This document shows, piece after piece, positions 1 to 11,433 of a stretch of DNA of 64,000 nucleotides (its first letter is position 1; each line of letters opens with the position of its first letter). This stretch comes from Monosporascus cannonballus. Lineage: Eukaryota; Ascomycota; Sordariomycetes; Xylariales. The notes under the pieces were generated by a model. The model was not told the origin of the DNA and did no database searches. It worked only from the letters and a program-made list of their open reading frames with translations. Location of the stretch: assembly GCA_004154925.1 (NCBI GenBank), contig QJNS01000289.1:1-64000 (forward strand), read 5' to 3'. The translations under genes were made by a program, and so were the position numbers.

Positions 1-4
1 AAAG

Positions 5-29
5 CCCCCCCCCCCCCCCCAAAAAAAAA
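5..29. repeat. poly-C / poly-A homopolymer at window edge
   Basis: Sixteen consecutive C are followed by nine A, ending nine bases before the stop codon of the acyl-CoA ligase gene. It lies in that gene's 3' flank. It is one of three long G/C homopolymers in the window and marks a place where sequencing or assembly errors are likely. Confidence 0.9.
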
Positions 30-37
30 TGTCACGC

Positions 38-2127
38 TCATAGCTTAGCCGCCGTCTCCCCCCTGTCCTCCTTCTTCGCAAGGTCCCTGAGCACGCGCCT
101 CAGCAGCTTGCCGCTGGCGTTCTTGGGGATCTCGTCGATGAAGCGCACGCCGCCGCGCAGCCTCTTGTGCTGCGCGACCCGGCCGTCCAGCCACCGCACT
201 ATCTCGGCGGCCTTCTCGCCGGTGCGCGGCACACCCGGCTTCACGACAACGTACGCTCGCGGTACCTCCGTCTCGCGCTGCTTGTCGAAGGCCGGGATCA
301 CGCACGCATCCGAGATCTCGTCGTGGCCCAGCAGGAGGCCCTCGAGCTCGGCAGGCGCCACTTGGAATCCCTCTGTTTATTTTGCAACAGAAGGTTTGTT
401 TAGCTCACCGCTCGCCGTTCTCTCGATGAGGGGGTGGGGGGTCGGGTACAGGGTCAAGAAAAGCATGAGGAGAAAAGTGCGGTCGACTTACTGTACTTGA
501 TCAGTTCCTTCAGCCGGTCCGTGATGTAGAGGTTCCCCTTGTCGTCCACGTAGCCGATGTCGCCCGTCTTGAAGAAGCCGCACGCGCTGAACGTCTCCGC
601 CTGCAGTTCGGGCCGGTTGAGGTAGCCGGGGAACACGTTGGGGCCCCGCACCCAGAGCTCGCCCTCCTGGCCGCGGGGCAGCTCGTTGCCCTCGAGGTCC
701 ACGATCTTGGCCTCGATGTTCGGCAGCAGCTTGCCGACGGACCCGTTGAACTTCGCCCAGTCCACGAGCGCGCCCTTGGTCAGCGTCGGCGCCGTCTCCG
801 ACAGCCCGTAACCCTGCATCACGGGGATCATCAAGCGTTGCCACACGATATCGACCTGCCTCGCATTTCAGGTTAGATCCTCTGCTGCATCTAAGGAATT
901 CCGGTGAAGGCTGGGCGTGATAGCCCCGACACCAAGTGCGGGTTCAAATACGCTCTGCACTGGGGCTGATACTTCGAGAGCTCTTTCCTAGCATAGTAGA
1001 CTACATATACGAAAAGGTATTTGCCAGGCGTGACTTACCAGGTTCCTGCCAAGCGGCGCGGCGCCAGAGTTCATCCATTTTATGCTCGACAGGTCGTACT
1101 TCGAGACTACGGGATGCTTCGCCAGCGCGAGGACAACGGGGGGTGGAACGGACGCATATGTTATGCCAAAGTCTTGTATCACTCTGCAAGCCTTTTCCAG
1201 ATCGAATTTGGGAAGCACTACGACCTGGATGCCCATCCGCATCCCTTGTAATACGATACAGGTAAGACCCTGCTTTGGCGTTAGAGAAGACGCGCGGGAG
1301 GATGGGTTGAAGTGGCAATGCTCACGTAGACGTGGAAGAAGGGCAAGATAGCAAGCTGCTTGTCACCCTTTCCATCTACCCCTCCGCCCCAGTGCAAGCT
1401 GTTGAAGACGTCCACGTATACTAGCTGCTCGAGGTTGGCCACGATGTTGTAGTGCGTGAGCGGGACCCCCTTAGGCAGGCCCGTGGTGCCCGAGCTGTAG
1501 ACGATGAACGCGGTGTCCTTCTTCGGATCGACCCTGGTGCGCGAATGCGCGCCAGAGATGCCTGTACCGCGGATCTCCGTGAAGTGCTTGAACTTTCCCG
1601 ACGGGTCCCTCCCGTCGCCGAGGAGAATGATCCGGTTCTCCGGGATCCCGATGGCCTTCGCCGCCTCCAAGACTACCGGTAAGAAGGGTACCTGCGTTAT
1701 GATACCCTTCGCCTTGGAGTCTTTCATCTGGTACGCCAGCTCCTTGGCGGTGTACGTCGGGTTGGCCGTCGACGCGGTTCCCCCCGCCCAGTGGACGCCG
1801 AAGAAGGCCGGCGCGTAGTCGATAGTATTGGGCGAGAAGAAGCCTAGGGCATCACCCTTCTCAAAACCCCATTCCGACTTCAGTCCCTTGCCGAACTCGA
1901 GAGCCGTACTCTTCACCTGGGCCCAGGTATATGAGCGACCCGTGTCCGGGTCTATGTATATCTCTGCTTGCCATTCAGACCGCTGCCCTTTCGGCTGTCG
2001 GAGTTTAGAGGACTGGGCTTGTGTTACCTTTATTGTCTGGGAATGGTCTGTCTTCCCTCTCAAATTGGTACGTCCATAAGTCTACCTCGGGGATCGCAAG
2101 ATCCGGGTGCTGCGACTTGATCACCAT
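38..2127 (-). CDS. 4-coumarate-CoA ligase-like acyl-CoA ligase, peroxisomal (PTS1)
   Basis: This is an ANL-superfamily adenylate-forming enzyme that joins a carboxylic acid (fatty or aryl acid) to CoA through an acyl-AMP intermediate. Five exons fit: 2127-2028, 1963-1326, 1269-1039, 855-492 and 372-38, giving 555 aa, normal for the family. Visible motifs are the AMP-binding P-loop YSSGTTGLPKG (about residues 189-199), QGYGLSET, and the TGDIGYVDDKGNLYITDRLKE hinge/C-domain region. The C-terminal catalytic Lys lies in PKNASGKLLRR. The protein ends AAKL, so the last three residues AKL form an acceptable PTS1 signal, and import into peroxisomes is inferred. Introns are 64, 56, 183 and 119 bp. The start at 2127 was chosen because MVIKSQ leads straight into the VDLWTY segment typical of fungal 4CL-like proteins. 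The substrate cannot be told from sequence; phenylacetate, hydroxycinnamate or medium-chain fatty acid are options. Confidence 0.9.
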
Positions 2128-3016
2128 AATGGGCCTGTAACACGTATGACACGAAGCTGAGTATTAAACCCGAAGCATACAAGATCCTACTAATGAAAGT
2201 CGCGGAAGACGGAGTTATGCCGATATCAGCAAGCGACGTATTGTTAGTGGCACCGCAGGTAGTTAGTTAAAAGGGGATGTCACTGATGACCGATGAGGAA
2301 ATATTGTCGTTAATTTAGTGTTTATAGCTGGTAAATACCGGCTGCGATCCAGCCTGCGCGTTGATTTGGGGATCAAGTAAGCCCTCTGTAGTCGGTTGAA
2401 AGAGTCCCGAGCAGAAAATTGGATTTAGGAATTTCAGAAGTCCAGCACAGGCCGACGCTTACAGTAACATTCGGGCCTTAAGCCGAGGCAGGTCCACGCT
2501 TTACCGGTCCTACGCTGCCTACCTCCCTTACAAGGAGGTAGGCAGCTGCAGGCTACAGACTCATGACCCATTCAGCTGTTGTGCAGCGTAAATAATCGCC
2601 CAGAATAGGCAATAGGCTGCCCCTGGCATTGATTTGGCACTAAACCTCCCCCCGCAATGTGGAGGATTCTGGGTCTGAACCCCAGGTAAGGGCAAGAGGT
2701 TACTTACCGACAATTGACCGATCCGAACTCGCGGCGCTTAGAGGCGGAGTTATTAGGAGAAGAGCCTCAATGTGAATAGCCGCGATATTACGAAGCACAT
2801 GTAGGCAGCATAATGCGAGAAAACAAGTGAGTTCATATACATTTGGAATACTTGCATTAACGCTACTCTACTATATATGTAAAACATATCTTAATAAGCA
2901 TAATAATCTATATAATCCTCGTGTATCCTAAAGCGTCTAAACTCGTCAGCCATGCCCGTTCCCCAACATCTCGAGGGTATCTGGAAACTCCTAAATCTAC
3001 CACGAACAATTAGATA
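2128..3016. other. intergenic, no gene seen
   Basis: This stretch separates the starts of the acyl-CoA ligase and the 3' end of the lipase gene. It has stops in all frames and becomes AT-rich from about 2820 to 2940. The only structure noted is the perfect inverted repeat at 2514-2546. Confidence 0.7.
2514..2546. repeat. perfect 13-bp inverted repeat (hairpin)
   Basis: Arms gctgcctacctcc (2514-2526) and ggaggtaggcagc (2534-2546) are exact reverse complements around a 7-base loop. The hairpin lies about 390 bp upstream of the acyl-CoA ligase start. It could be a cruciform or regulatory palindrome, or the relic of a small inverted-repeat element. The core TACCTCC resembles the TACCTAC motifs that recur in other spacers of this window. 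Confidence 0.85.
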
Positions 3017-5170
3017 TTAGGTCGAGCCGCTGCTCGATTGGTCATCGTTGGTAATTGACGGCGCCTCTTTTGGCGTCCAGACCGGGACGTCCTCGCAGCC
3101 CTTGGGTGTTCTGCATTTGTCCCCGACGTTGCAGGTCTTCCACAACACCTCGCGAATCTCAGAAAAGACTTGATCAACTGCATCCATGGCCCAGATCACG
3201 TCCAGATGCTCGTATTCGGGCAGCACCTTGCTGTGGACCACTTTGACATGTGGCTCCCGGCCACTCTCGAAGCGTCGCAGGAGCATATTTCCATCCACAA
3301 GCAAATCCCTTCCGGCAACCCATAGTGCGAAAGGGCAAACTTGTTCGTTATACCAGGCGGTCGAACCTTTTGGTTTCCTCTTGTGGTGGCCGTTGCGCTT
3401 CTCGGGGATGGCTGACTCTTTTGTGTCATCCGGTGCTGTGACCAGAGACCCAGAGGCCCCGTCCTCCCGTTCTTCCGTGCCGGATTGCTCCCTTGTTTGG
3501 AGGATACATTTATGCTTAGCAAAGCATTCTCTTCCGAGCCACCAGCGCATGGATTCGGCGCTCACGTAGACGGGCGCAAACTGGAACATGCGATTCCTGA
3601 GGCCGCGATCCCATCGCATATCCGTCCAGTCGAACAAGAACGAAAAGACCTTGTAACCCAGCCACCCATAAATTCCGGCTGGTAGAATGGAATGCATGGC
3701 CATCATGATAGGTATGAATGCGTGTATTCCAAACATCAATCGGAAGGCCGCCGGCGATATGACACGCATGAATTTGAAATACATCTTGCCGATCAACGGT
3801 CCAGCGTACGCAGCAGGTGCAAGTGCACAGAAGACGGTGATCTTCTCTCCTAGCTCTGGTCGTTGTTCCTTGGCAAGGGTCACGAAAGTTTGTGTAGTCC
3901 CTTGAGAATGGCAAATCAATCCGATTTTCTCGAATCCCGTCTCAAAAAGCACCCGCGAGACCAAAGCGGACAGGTCGAAAACGCCCATTTGGCGAATATT
4001 CCAACACCACATTCGAGGATCGGAATATTCCAGTAGAGTGTGTTTCGGCTTGAACCCGCCTCTGTTGCTTCCCAGCCATACGTCGTATCCGGACTTGCAA
4101 AGGTAAAACGCAAGGGAATCGTCATCATTGACGCAACACGCTCCTACACTCTGGAGGAGACCAGGCATAAGTAATACAGGGAACTTGCGCTTCTTATTCT
4201 GGTCCTTTAATCGCTTTCTACTCTCCCCCGTGAAAACATCCGGCTGTCTATGAGCCCTCTCTTTCCCATCCAGTTCCGTGTACTCCTTGGGGTCGTAAAC
4301 ATGGTACAGATCAATGATGAAACCATCCTCAGTCTGGACCTGTAACTCCTCCACGTCGAGCCCGACTCGACGTGCGTAATATCCAATGTCGCAGATGACC
4401 GGATCAGGCCCGCCCTCGGTTGGAACGAAGTCTTCGTTGGCATGGGAAGGCTTGCCGTCAGCAGGGGCTGCATTCTCCGACTTCCTCTTTTCCCACAACC
4501 TCTCCTGCTCCTCTCGGACCATTTTCCTCTTTAATTCTTCCTCATAAAATGGTCTCCGAGTATCTGGGTTGCGCAATGTCATCCGCCACCAGGCATTAGA
4601 ACAAACAAGTGGTATACTGGTGAACAATGCCCCGAGTACGACGACGCTCAAAAATGCGGCGCTGAGGAAAAAGGAGGAGATCCTGAACATCATGGATTCG
4701 ATGTCTCGGAAAATAGACGGCGGGCCATACAGCGGCAGTGGTGGAAATAGAGGATTTGTGTGTGTCGGGGGCATAGACCTCTGCAGGGAACCATCGCCTG
4801 GCTTTTGTACGGCATGGCCATCGGTACGAGATGCTACGGTCAGCATATCGTGCGGGTCAGCATCGCTGTTGACCCCCTCGACGGCATGTTCCGGTGGCCC
4901 GCCGGTGAGTTCCTCTCTCAACACGTTTAGTTTGTGTGCCTCCTCCAGTGGCACGCCTGGCAACCTATTGCCACCTGCGGTGACGATGACCGGGTCCTGT
5001 GGCGTGACGAACCGGGCTTCGACCGCAACAGCTTCCGGGCGTTCATTATTCTGTGTCCGTTGGTGGGAGAGTTTTTCCGACTGCTGGGCATATTCTATGG
5101 CGACATGGGCAGCGAGCGCAGCGTTTGGCTGCGATCCAGAACGCTGTTTGTTGACGAGAGTGACCGTCAT
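3017..5170 (-). CDS. acid lipase / steryl-ester hydrolase (Tgl1/Yeh family)
   Basis: A single 717-aa exon of the alpha/beta-hydrolase acid-lipase family, which in yeast (Tgl1, Yeh1, Yeh2) splits steryl esters or triacylglycerols at lipid droplets or the plasma membrane. The AB-hydrolase-associated lipase segment starts at about residue 259 (CDIGYYARRVGLDVEE). The nucleophile elbow is CHSQG (Ser422), the probable acid is Asp622 or Asp626 in AGRDLLVDG, and the base is His655 in YEHLDVIW. A hydrophobic stretch at about 162-190 (MFRISSFFLSAAFLSVVV and onward) is a likely membrane anchor. The first 150 residues are polar and low-complexity, longer than in yeast Tgl1. A charged insert (about 555-605) separates the nucleophile from the acid and base. 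The start at 5170 is the first Met of the open frame. Steryl ester versus triglyceride preference cannot be settled from sequence. Confidence 0.92.
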   Translation of the reverse strand: MTVTLVNKQRSGSQPNAALAAHVAIEYAQQSEKLSHQRTQNNERPEAVAVEARFVTPQDPVIVTAGGNRLPGVPLEEAHKLNVLREELTGGPPEHAVEGVNSDADPHDMLTVASRTDGHAVQKPGDGSLQRSMPPTHTNPLFPPLPLYGPPSIFRDIESMMFRISSFFLSAAFLSVVVLGALFTSIPLVCSNAWWRMTLRNPDTRRPFYEEELKRKMVREEQERLWEKRKSENAAPADGKPSHANEDFVPTEGGPDPVICDIGYYARRVGLDVEELQVQTEDGFIIDLYHVYDPKEYTELDGKERAHRQPDVFTGESRKRLKDQNKKRKFPVLLMPGLLQSVGACCVNDDDSLAFYLCKSGYDVWLGSNRGGFKPKHTLLEYSDPRMWCWNIRQMGVFDLSALVSRVLFETGFEKIGLICHSQGTTQTFVTLAKEQRPELGEKITVFCALAPAAYAGPLIGKMYFKFMRVISPAAFRLMFGIHAFIPIMMAMHSILPAGIYGWLGYKVFSFLFDWTDMRWDRGLRNRMFQFAPVYVSAESMRWWLGRECFAKHKCILQTREQSGTEEREDGASGSLVTAPDDTKESAIPEKRNGHHKRKPKGSTAWYNEQVCPFALWVAGRDLLVDGNMLLRRFESGREPHVKVVHSKVLPEYEHLDVIWAMDAVDQVFSEIREVLWKTCNVGDKCRTPKGCEDVPVWTPKEAPSITNDDQSSSGST

Positions 5171-6769
5171 ACTAGTGATTTATGGTTCCTCGAATATCAC
5201 ACTACGGAAGGTATGGCCGAAAAAATTGAGAGCGGGCTAGGAAATGCCAGGTTTGGCGCAATGCGCCGACCCGGAAGGTTTTATTGTTTTGCATATATAT
5301 AGCCAAGGTTACTAAGTGCGTATGTAAGTGACATGTGAACGTCAGGGGCTGCTATTAGAGCCTGCTTAGTTGCTTCTAGCAAGGTGCAATCGTCATGAGG
5401 CTTGAGTCAAGCCACAACCGCAACGTCAACCAATTGACGCGGCAAGGAATTACCAACTCCGAAAGTTGGGTGTGTCGTCTCAGAAAATTCCGATTTTCAT
5501 ATGAGAGAAGGGATGTATGACAGGGAATCGCACTAGACCTACAGAGGGCATGATTGTAGATGGCGGCGGCGTCGACGGCGTGCACACGGCTTTACAAAGG
5601 GGGAACCCACAACGACGTCATTAACCTACCCAGCTCTGCCAGCTACCTACTATGTAGGTATTGCTCAGCTACTGGAAGCACGGGGGCCTGTGAGTGAGGG
5701 GCCTGCGGAGGATAGAAGGACGCGGACAAGAACAGGAGCCTTCAGCGTTTCAGTAGGGCCTCTGGCCTTCATGAATGGCCTAGTAACGAACGAACTTGAA
5801 TCCTGGATATGTATAGACTCTATAAGCAGGTCGATCCATATGCTGTCGAGCTCAAAAGGACGGAATATGCATCATGGGGCCTCCGGGGCCATATAAGGTC
5901 TGCAAAGTACGGCGGTATCCAAGAATGTAGTGTTCAATAGGCGAGGGCAACCTGCAGATGGTGGTGACATTAAATGCAATCATTAGTTTGAAGTGTCCCA
6001 GGAAACTGCAGGACTTTGGAGATGCCACGTGAGGGTGGAGTGATAGGTTTCGATCCTGGATCTAAAAGTTCCGAGACAACACAAGATGCCGTATGTATTT
6101 ATTCAAGTTGGGCTGCAGATAGCAAGGCATTATAGAGAGAGGATGCAGGTGGTTGCAACCAGATTAGACACGACCGGGCTTTAATAAAAATGCCTATGGG
6201 GGTAAGAATGTGAAGCTCCCTTGATAAAACACAATAATAATATGTCCAGGTGGTATGTATCTAGTCTGAATTTAATGAGAGCATGTGACTTTCGAATACC
6301 GAGATTCCTTGTAAATATTATTTCGATAAGGAGCTGTCTATTCGTACATGTCTTTGTATTTTCAGTGTTACTGCGGTGGGACCTGGATGTACATATGTAT
6401 GTAGTTAACCGCATTGGCATTGAATCCCGTGCCTCGGTCAATCCACATGCTGCACGGGTATCTTGGTGAACTTTTCCACACGTTCACCAGCCCAGGTGAT
6501 CAGTACTGCTCGCTTGGTGTGATGTTGGACGCGAGTTTCCCAGCGAGAGAGTGACATCGTTCTGTTCTGCAATGGGATAAATTAGGGCAGTTGCTGCTTA
6601 AATACCATCGGACCATTACATCTCCTTGGAATCACACGGAATCACACGAAACCACACGCATGATACGCCGAACATACGCTTCTGTAGCTACGGAGCGCTG
6701 CTGAACCCGTTGATGGACAGATCCCCAATCTGAACAAGTCGCCAACGAGCGCAGAGCCGCATAAAGGCA
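5171..6769. other. divergent intergenic region between lipase and PEX6
   Basis: About 1.6 kb separates the divergent starts of the lipase and PEX6, so both promoters lie here. No open frame looks coding. There is a short perfect inverted repeat at 5644-5660. A CCACGTGA E-box-like octamer occurs near 6025. Confidence 0.7.
5644..5660. repeat. short inverted repeat tacctac-tat-gtaggta
   Basis: Seven-base arms with a 3-base loop are read directly from the sequence in the lipase/PEX6 spacer. The arm sequence TACCTAC also occurs as tandem copies in other spacers (12775-12790, 58787-58812). Confidence 0.8.
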
Positions 6770-9700
6770 ATGGCAGCGCTACCGGTCGGGGGGGCGATAT
6801 CCCAGCGCAAGCGCAGAAGGAGGCGGAGACAGGACAAGCCGGCAATTTCAGCGAGGTTGGTCCTTGACGACCATGTGAGAGGCGATGTTGGCGTCCTATC
6901 CGACGACCTCTTCGCCGACTTGTTCCCTCATTTACAGGACGGTAAGTTCTTCGGAGGGGGTCTCCTCCTATATACTTGATGTGGCCTAATCAGAATATTC
7001 TGCGATACAGACAGGCCGGACGAAGCCGAAATCCATCACGTCGCGATTGCGCCGTGGACGCCGAACTCGAGTCCTCAGCAGACCAATTGGACTATTGTCC
7101 CCATCGTAAAATCGACCGAACTTGCTCACTCGACTGTCCAATTCTCTCCTTCGTCGCTAACCCTCCAGAGCTTTGCGTTGCATCTTCAGCGAATCGCCCC
7201 TTCCAAACTATCCAGCCATAGTAGAGGTGGCATTGAAATTCATGTCCTCGACGTCACACCGCTGCCGTTGGATAGCGTGTTCATAAGTCTCGAGAGCGAT
7301 CTCGTAAAGAGGCTAGAAAATGGGGAAGGGACTTTCTTCAGGGAACATCCACCTGCAAGAGAGAAATCCGACTTAGCCCCCAATACTCCTACCGATAGAC
7401 TCATGGCTGCATTACGCGTAGCGCTTGGAACTCTAAACATCGTTCATAACGGAGATTTGTTCCCCCTGCCCCTGGCACCACATCCAATAACACATGTGCC
7501 TCCAGCTCCTGGAAAGGTCACACTCTGTGAACCGGTGGCACAAGGCGTTTTGAGACCCAGTACCAAGATAATCTTAACGAGAGGGCATGCCCCTTGCAAA
7601 CAAGGGCGGAAGTCTGTAACGTCGGTGCGAGCCTTGAATGGAGTTAGCCAAGACGATGGTGACGACACTGCGAATGACCAGTTCTACTCTGCTGCTGAGG
7701 AACGAGACAAAACCGATGCGGCGGACAGCACCATTGAGTCGGTCACGGAGACCGAAACCGAGGCTTCCGAAGCTGAAAATGAGGATGATCTGTCCGACGA
7801 TTCGATGGACGACATGATATCGCTTCAAGCGCCCGCGTTACCAACCACCAACGCCAGTGGCGTTTCTACAATGCAGCCAGGGACGCCGATGACTATTGGG
7901 CGCGGGAGAAAGGCCAACGGGATCACTACGCCGGGTTCCGTTTTTTCCAGCTTCACGGCAACGACGGCTCGTCCTGATCGCCCCAGGGGTCGCCTTTTCA
8001 AGGCCCATGGCCTGATGAGCCCAATACCATCAGATCTTCTGCACCCAAAGCCAACCGGCGAGGATGACGAGGAAGCTCGTGTTTATGTCGATATCACGTC
8101 TTTGACGAGGATCGGCTGTTTTTCGGGAGACTGGGTCCGAATGGAGGTGGCGGAAGAGCCCCCGACAAACGGTGTAGGTCTATTTGGTCTCGGAAGTTTT
8201 GGGCAGTCCGCAATAGAAGAAACCACTTGGAGACCTGTCAAAGTCTTCGGCCTCCCAGAGGGCTACTCTCAACGGCCGATGACCAGGATCCCCAGCTCTA
8301 AGCACGATGTCAGCGGCCGCCGGTTTTCGTTTTTTGAATCTCAGATTCAGAAACCAACATGTCCTGCAGCCTACATGTCCCCTTTACTGCTTGCAAACCT
8401 GGAGAGTTCGCCCTATGTTCGGTTGTCACCGCTAAAGCGGCTGGCCTATCCCCCAAGGCCCGGGCAACCTAAGATTACCGGGTCTTCTCACCCCCCATAC
8501 GCAAGGAGCGTCACCATACAGCAAATACGGACTCCGATCTCTTCGGAAAGAGCGTTGCAGACTGCCATATTAGGTGGTCTTAAAAGTCATTTTGCCCGGA
8601 GCATACGGGTTGTCAAACCAGGAGACCTCGTCGGCATTCCAATCGATAGTCAACTTGGCAGGGCTCTACAAGAAGCTCCTAGCGGGAACGACGGAGTTGC
8701 TCTTGATGATCTTTTAGGTATAGTTGCTTCAGCTGGGCCTAGTAACGGGGCCTCCTCGAAACCTGATAGCGTTGCTTGGTTCAAAATCGGCCATATTGTT
8801 CGGCAAAAGCTAGATAACTCTGACGACGAGGGCGAGGAGGATATCTGGGGTGGAGTTGCTTGTGTCGACAGTGCCTCAACTCAGATCGCCCAGTCTGGCA
8901 GCGGCGTCAGCGTCATCCCCGGGACCAGAGATAGCAATTGGCCCATGTATCTGGGTGTTGAGGTAGCACCCCAGCCCGATCCCGCCTCACCGAACTTGGC
9001 TGTTCAACGGCAGATGCGCAAATACACCTCACCCGTAAGACGTCGGCTAAGGGAGCTTATGGCTGCCGCCACAAGCAAGCGCGCGGTCCATCTGAAGATC
9101 CCGCCGATAGCAATTCTGCTCGTCTCGACCCAACGTAATATCGGAAAGGCGACAGTAGCTATCAATGCATGCTCGGACATTGGACTTCATACATTCATAA
9201 TCGACGCTTACGATATAGTCAACGAGACCGGAGCAGGTGGGAGCGACGTCAAAGCCGAGGGTCTCCTAAAAGCTCGTGCGGAGCGTGCTGTCAGCTGCGG
9301 TTCGGATTGCTGCGCTTTATTAATTCGACACATAGAAGCGTTTACGGCAGATAGAATGGTCACGGCAGTCAGGGAAATACTCGAAACGTCCAGAGTTCTT
9401 ATCGCGACGACTACCGAGATTGACAAGGTGCCTGACGGCGTGCGTGGTGTCTTCACACACGAACTGGAGATGACTGCTCCTGATGAAGGCGAGCGCGAAG
9501 GCATCTTGCGAACCATCATCGAGAGGCGGGGCGTATCTCTAGCCCCCGAGGTCGAGCTTAGTAGTATCGCTCTCAAGACCGCCGCCCTGGTTGCTGGAGA
9601 TTTGGTCGATGTTGTGGAACGCGCAGTAGTCACACAACATTCACGCCTAGAAGCTCTCTCGGCAAACGCTTCACGGAGCGGCTCCGAGATCACGGTTCGC

Positions 9701-11123
9701 GATCTTCAAGTCGCCGGTGGGTCGGCAGCCAGGTGCTTGACAAAGAACGACTTCGAGATCGCCGTGGATGCGGCGCGCAAGAACTTCGCAGATGCCATTG
9801 GAGCGCCCAAGATCCCGAACGTCACATGGGACGATGTCGGCGGTCTCAACAATGTGAAGGAGGCAGTCACGGAAACGATCCAACTGCCACTAGAGAGACC
9901 GGAATTGTTCGCGAAGGGGATGAAGAAGCGTTCCGGCATTTTGTTCTATGGCCCACCAGGCACTGGCAAGACTCTGCTCGCGAAAGCGATTGCTACAGAG
10001 TACAGCTTGAACTTCTTCAGCGTCAAGGGTCCCGAGCTGCTCAACATGTACATCGGTGAGTCCGAGGCCAACGTGCGACGCGTGTTCCAGCGGGCCCGGG
10101 ATGCCAGGCCCTGCGTCGTCTTCTTCGACGAGCTGGACTCGGTTGCACCGAAACGTGGAAACCAGGGCGACAGCGGCGGCGTCATGGACAGGATCGTGTC
10201 GCAGCTGCTGGCTGAGCTCGACGGCATGTCCGGCGGCGACGATGGCGGCGGCGGCGGCGTGTTCGTCATCGGTGCGACAAACCGGCCGGACTTGCTGGAC
10301 CAAGCGCTGCTGCGTCCCGGCCGGTTCGACAAGATGCTGTATCTGGGCGTCTCGGACACGCACGAAAAGCAGCTCAAGATCATGGAGGCGCTGACGAGAA
10401 AGTGGGTCTCGCCTGTTTTATATATATATATCTACCAACCCCCCCCCATCTTCCATCCCCCCTACCTCAGTAATGGTCCCAAATCGCGTACTAACAAACC
10501 GTTTCCCCCACAGATTCACGCTCCACCACTCGGTCTCGCTGGCGGCCGTCGCCGAGCACCTGCCCTTCACGTACACGGGGGCGGACTTCTACGCGCTTTG
10601 CAGCGACGCCATGCTCAAGGCAGTGACGCGGCAGGCGGCCTCCGTGGACGCCAAGGTGCGCGCCCTTAATGCGGCGGACCCGGCCCACCCCATCTCGACG
10701 GCAGCCTTCTTCGACCACCACGCCACGCCCGAGGATGTCGCCGTCATGGTCACCGAGCAGGACTTCCTCGACGCCAACCGCGAGCTCGTCCCCAGCGTCA
10801 GCGCCGGCGAGCTCGCGCACTATGAGCGCGTCCGCGCCGCCTTCGAGGGCGGCAGGGACAAGCAGCAGCAGGGCACGGAGGACGGGCCGGGCGGTAGCGG
10901 CGGCGGCGGCAAGGGTAAGGGGAAAGCCGTAGTGTCCGCGGGCGTCGGTGCGAGCGCGGGCAAGGGGAAAGGCAAGGCGGTCGCCACGGCCTCCGGCGAA
11001 GAGGACGAGGAAGAGGACGGGTACGCGAGCTACCACGGCGCGAACGGGAGAAGCAAGGGAAAGGGCAAGGCGGTGGCCAAATTCCAGGATGGGACGGCGA
11101 GCGACGATGAAGGCCTGTATTAA
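6770..11123 (+). CDS. PEX6: peroxisomal AAA+ ATPase PEX6
   Basis: PEX6 works with PEX1 as a hetero-hexamer that pulls ubiquitinated PTS receptors out of the peroxisomal membrane. Three exons fit: 6770-6941, 7011-10401 and 10514-11123, giving 1,390 aa, the usual size for fungal PEX6. The D2 ATPase has Walker A GPPGTGKT (about residues 1038-1045), Walker B VVFFDELDS (about 1093-1101) and the second-region-of-homology stretch GATNRPDLLDQALLRPGRFD. The D1 site is degenerate: the Walker A position reads TQRNIGKA (about 756), as known for PEX6. The second intron (112 bp) carries a TATATATATA run and a C-tract. The tail after about residue 1300 is low-complexity, with three copies of KGKGKAV and acidic patches, and is not part of the AAA fold. 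The start codon at 6770 gives MAALPVGG, and the first intron (69 bp) keeps frame into the PDEAEIHHV segment. Confidence 0.95.
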
Positions 11124-11433
11124 ATTAATTAAACCAATAGTGGAAGCTTCGGAGCAGAGCCATATAATTCCATCGTTCGTGCAACGGCGCGGACCTAATT
11201 TAATCTACCATTATATAGATCCCACACATGTCCCTTGGTTGCTCACTCGCTTCTCTGCGCTTCCTTGGGCCAGATAACTACTACTACTACATCGTAGTGG
11301 TCGCCGTATCGATGGCTGGTGTTCCGTGACTACTCTCCCCAATTATTGTCATCGGTTTCCATCATCTGGCACACCCCATTCAGATCCTGATACGCCACGA
11401 ACCCCTAACTCGCTACTAAAACACCATCCCTGC
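11124..11433. other. convergent spacer PEX6 / SH3BGR-like gene
   Basis: A 310-bp 3'-3' spacer that probably holds both polyadenylation regions. It begins with an AT-rich TTAAATTAATTAA stretch directly on the PEX6 stop. No gene is seen. Confidence 0.7.

Noticed and set aside
860..960. GGGTTCAAATACGC, resembling a tRNA B-box
   Set aside because: It lies inside an intron of the acyl-CoA ligase, and no matching A-box or acceptor stem is present.
10491..11036. 181-codon minus-strand frame
   Set aside because: It is antisense to the GC-rich PEX6 3' exon and has Arg/Gly/Val-rich shadow composition.
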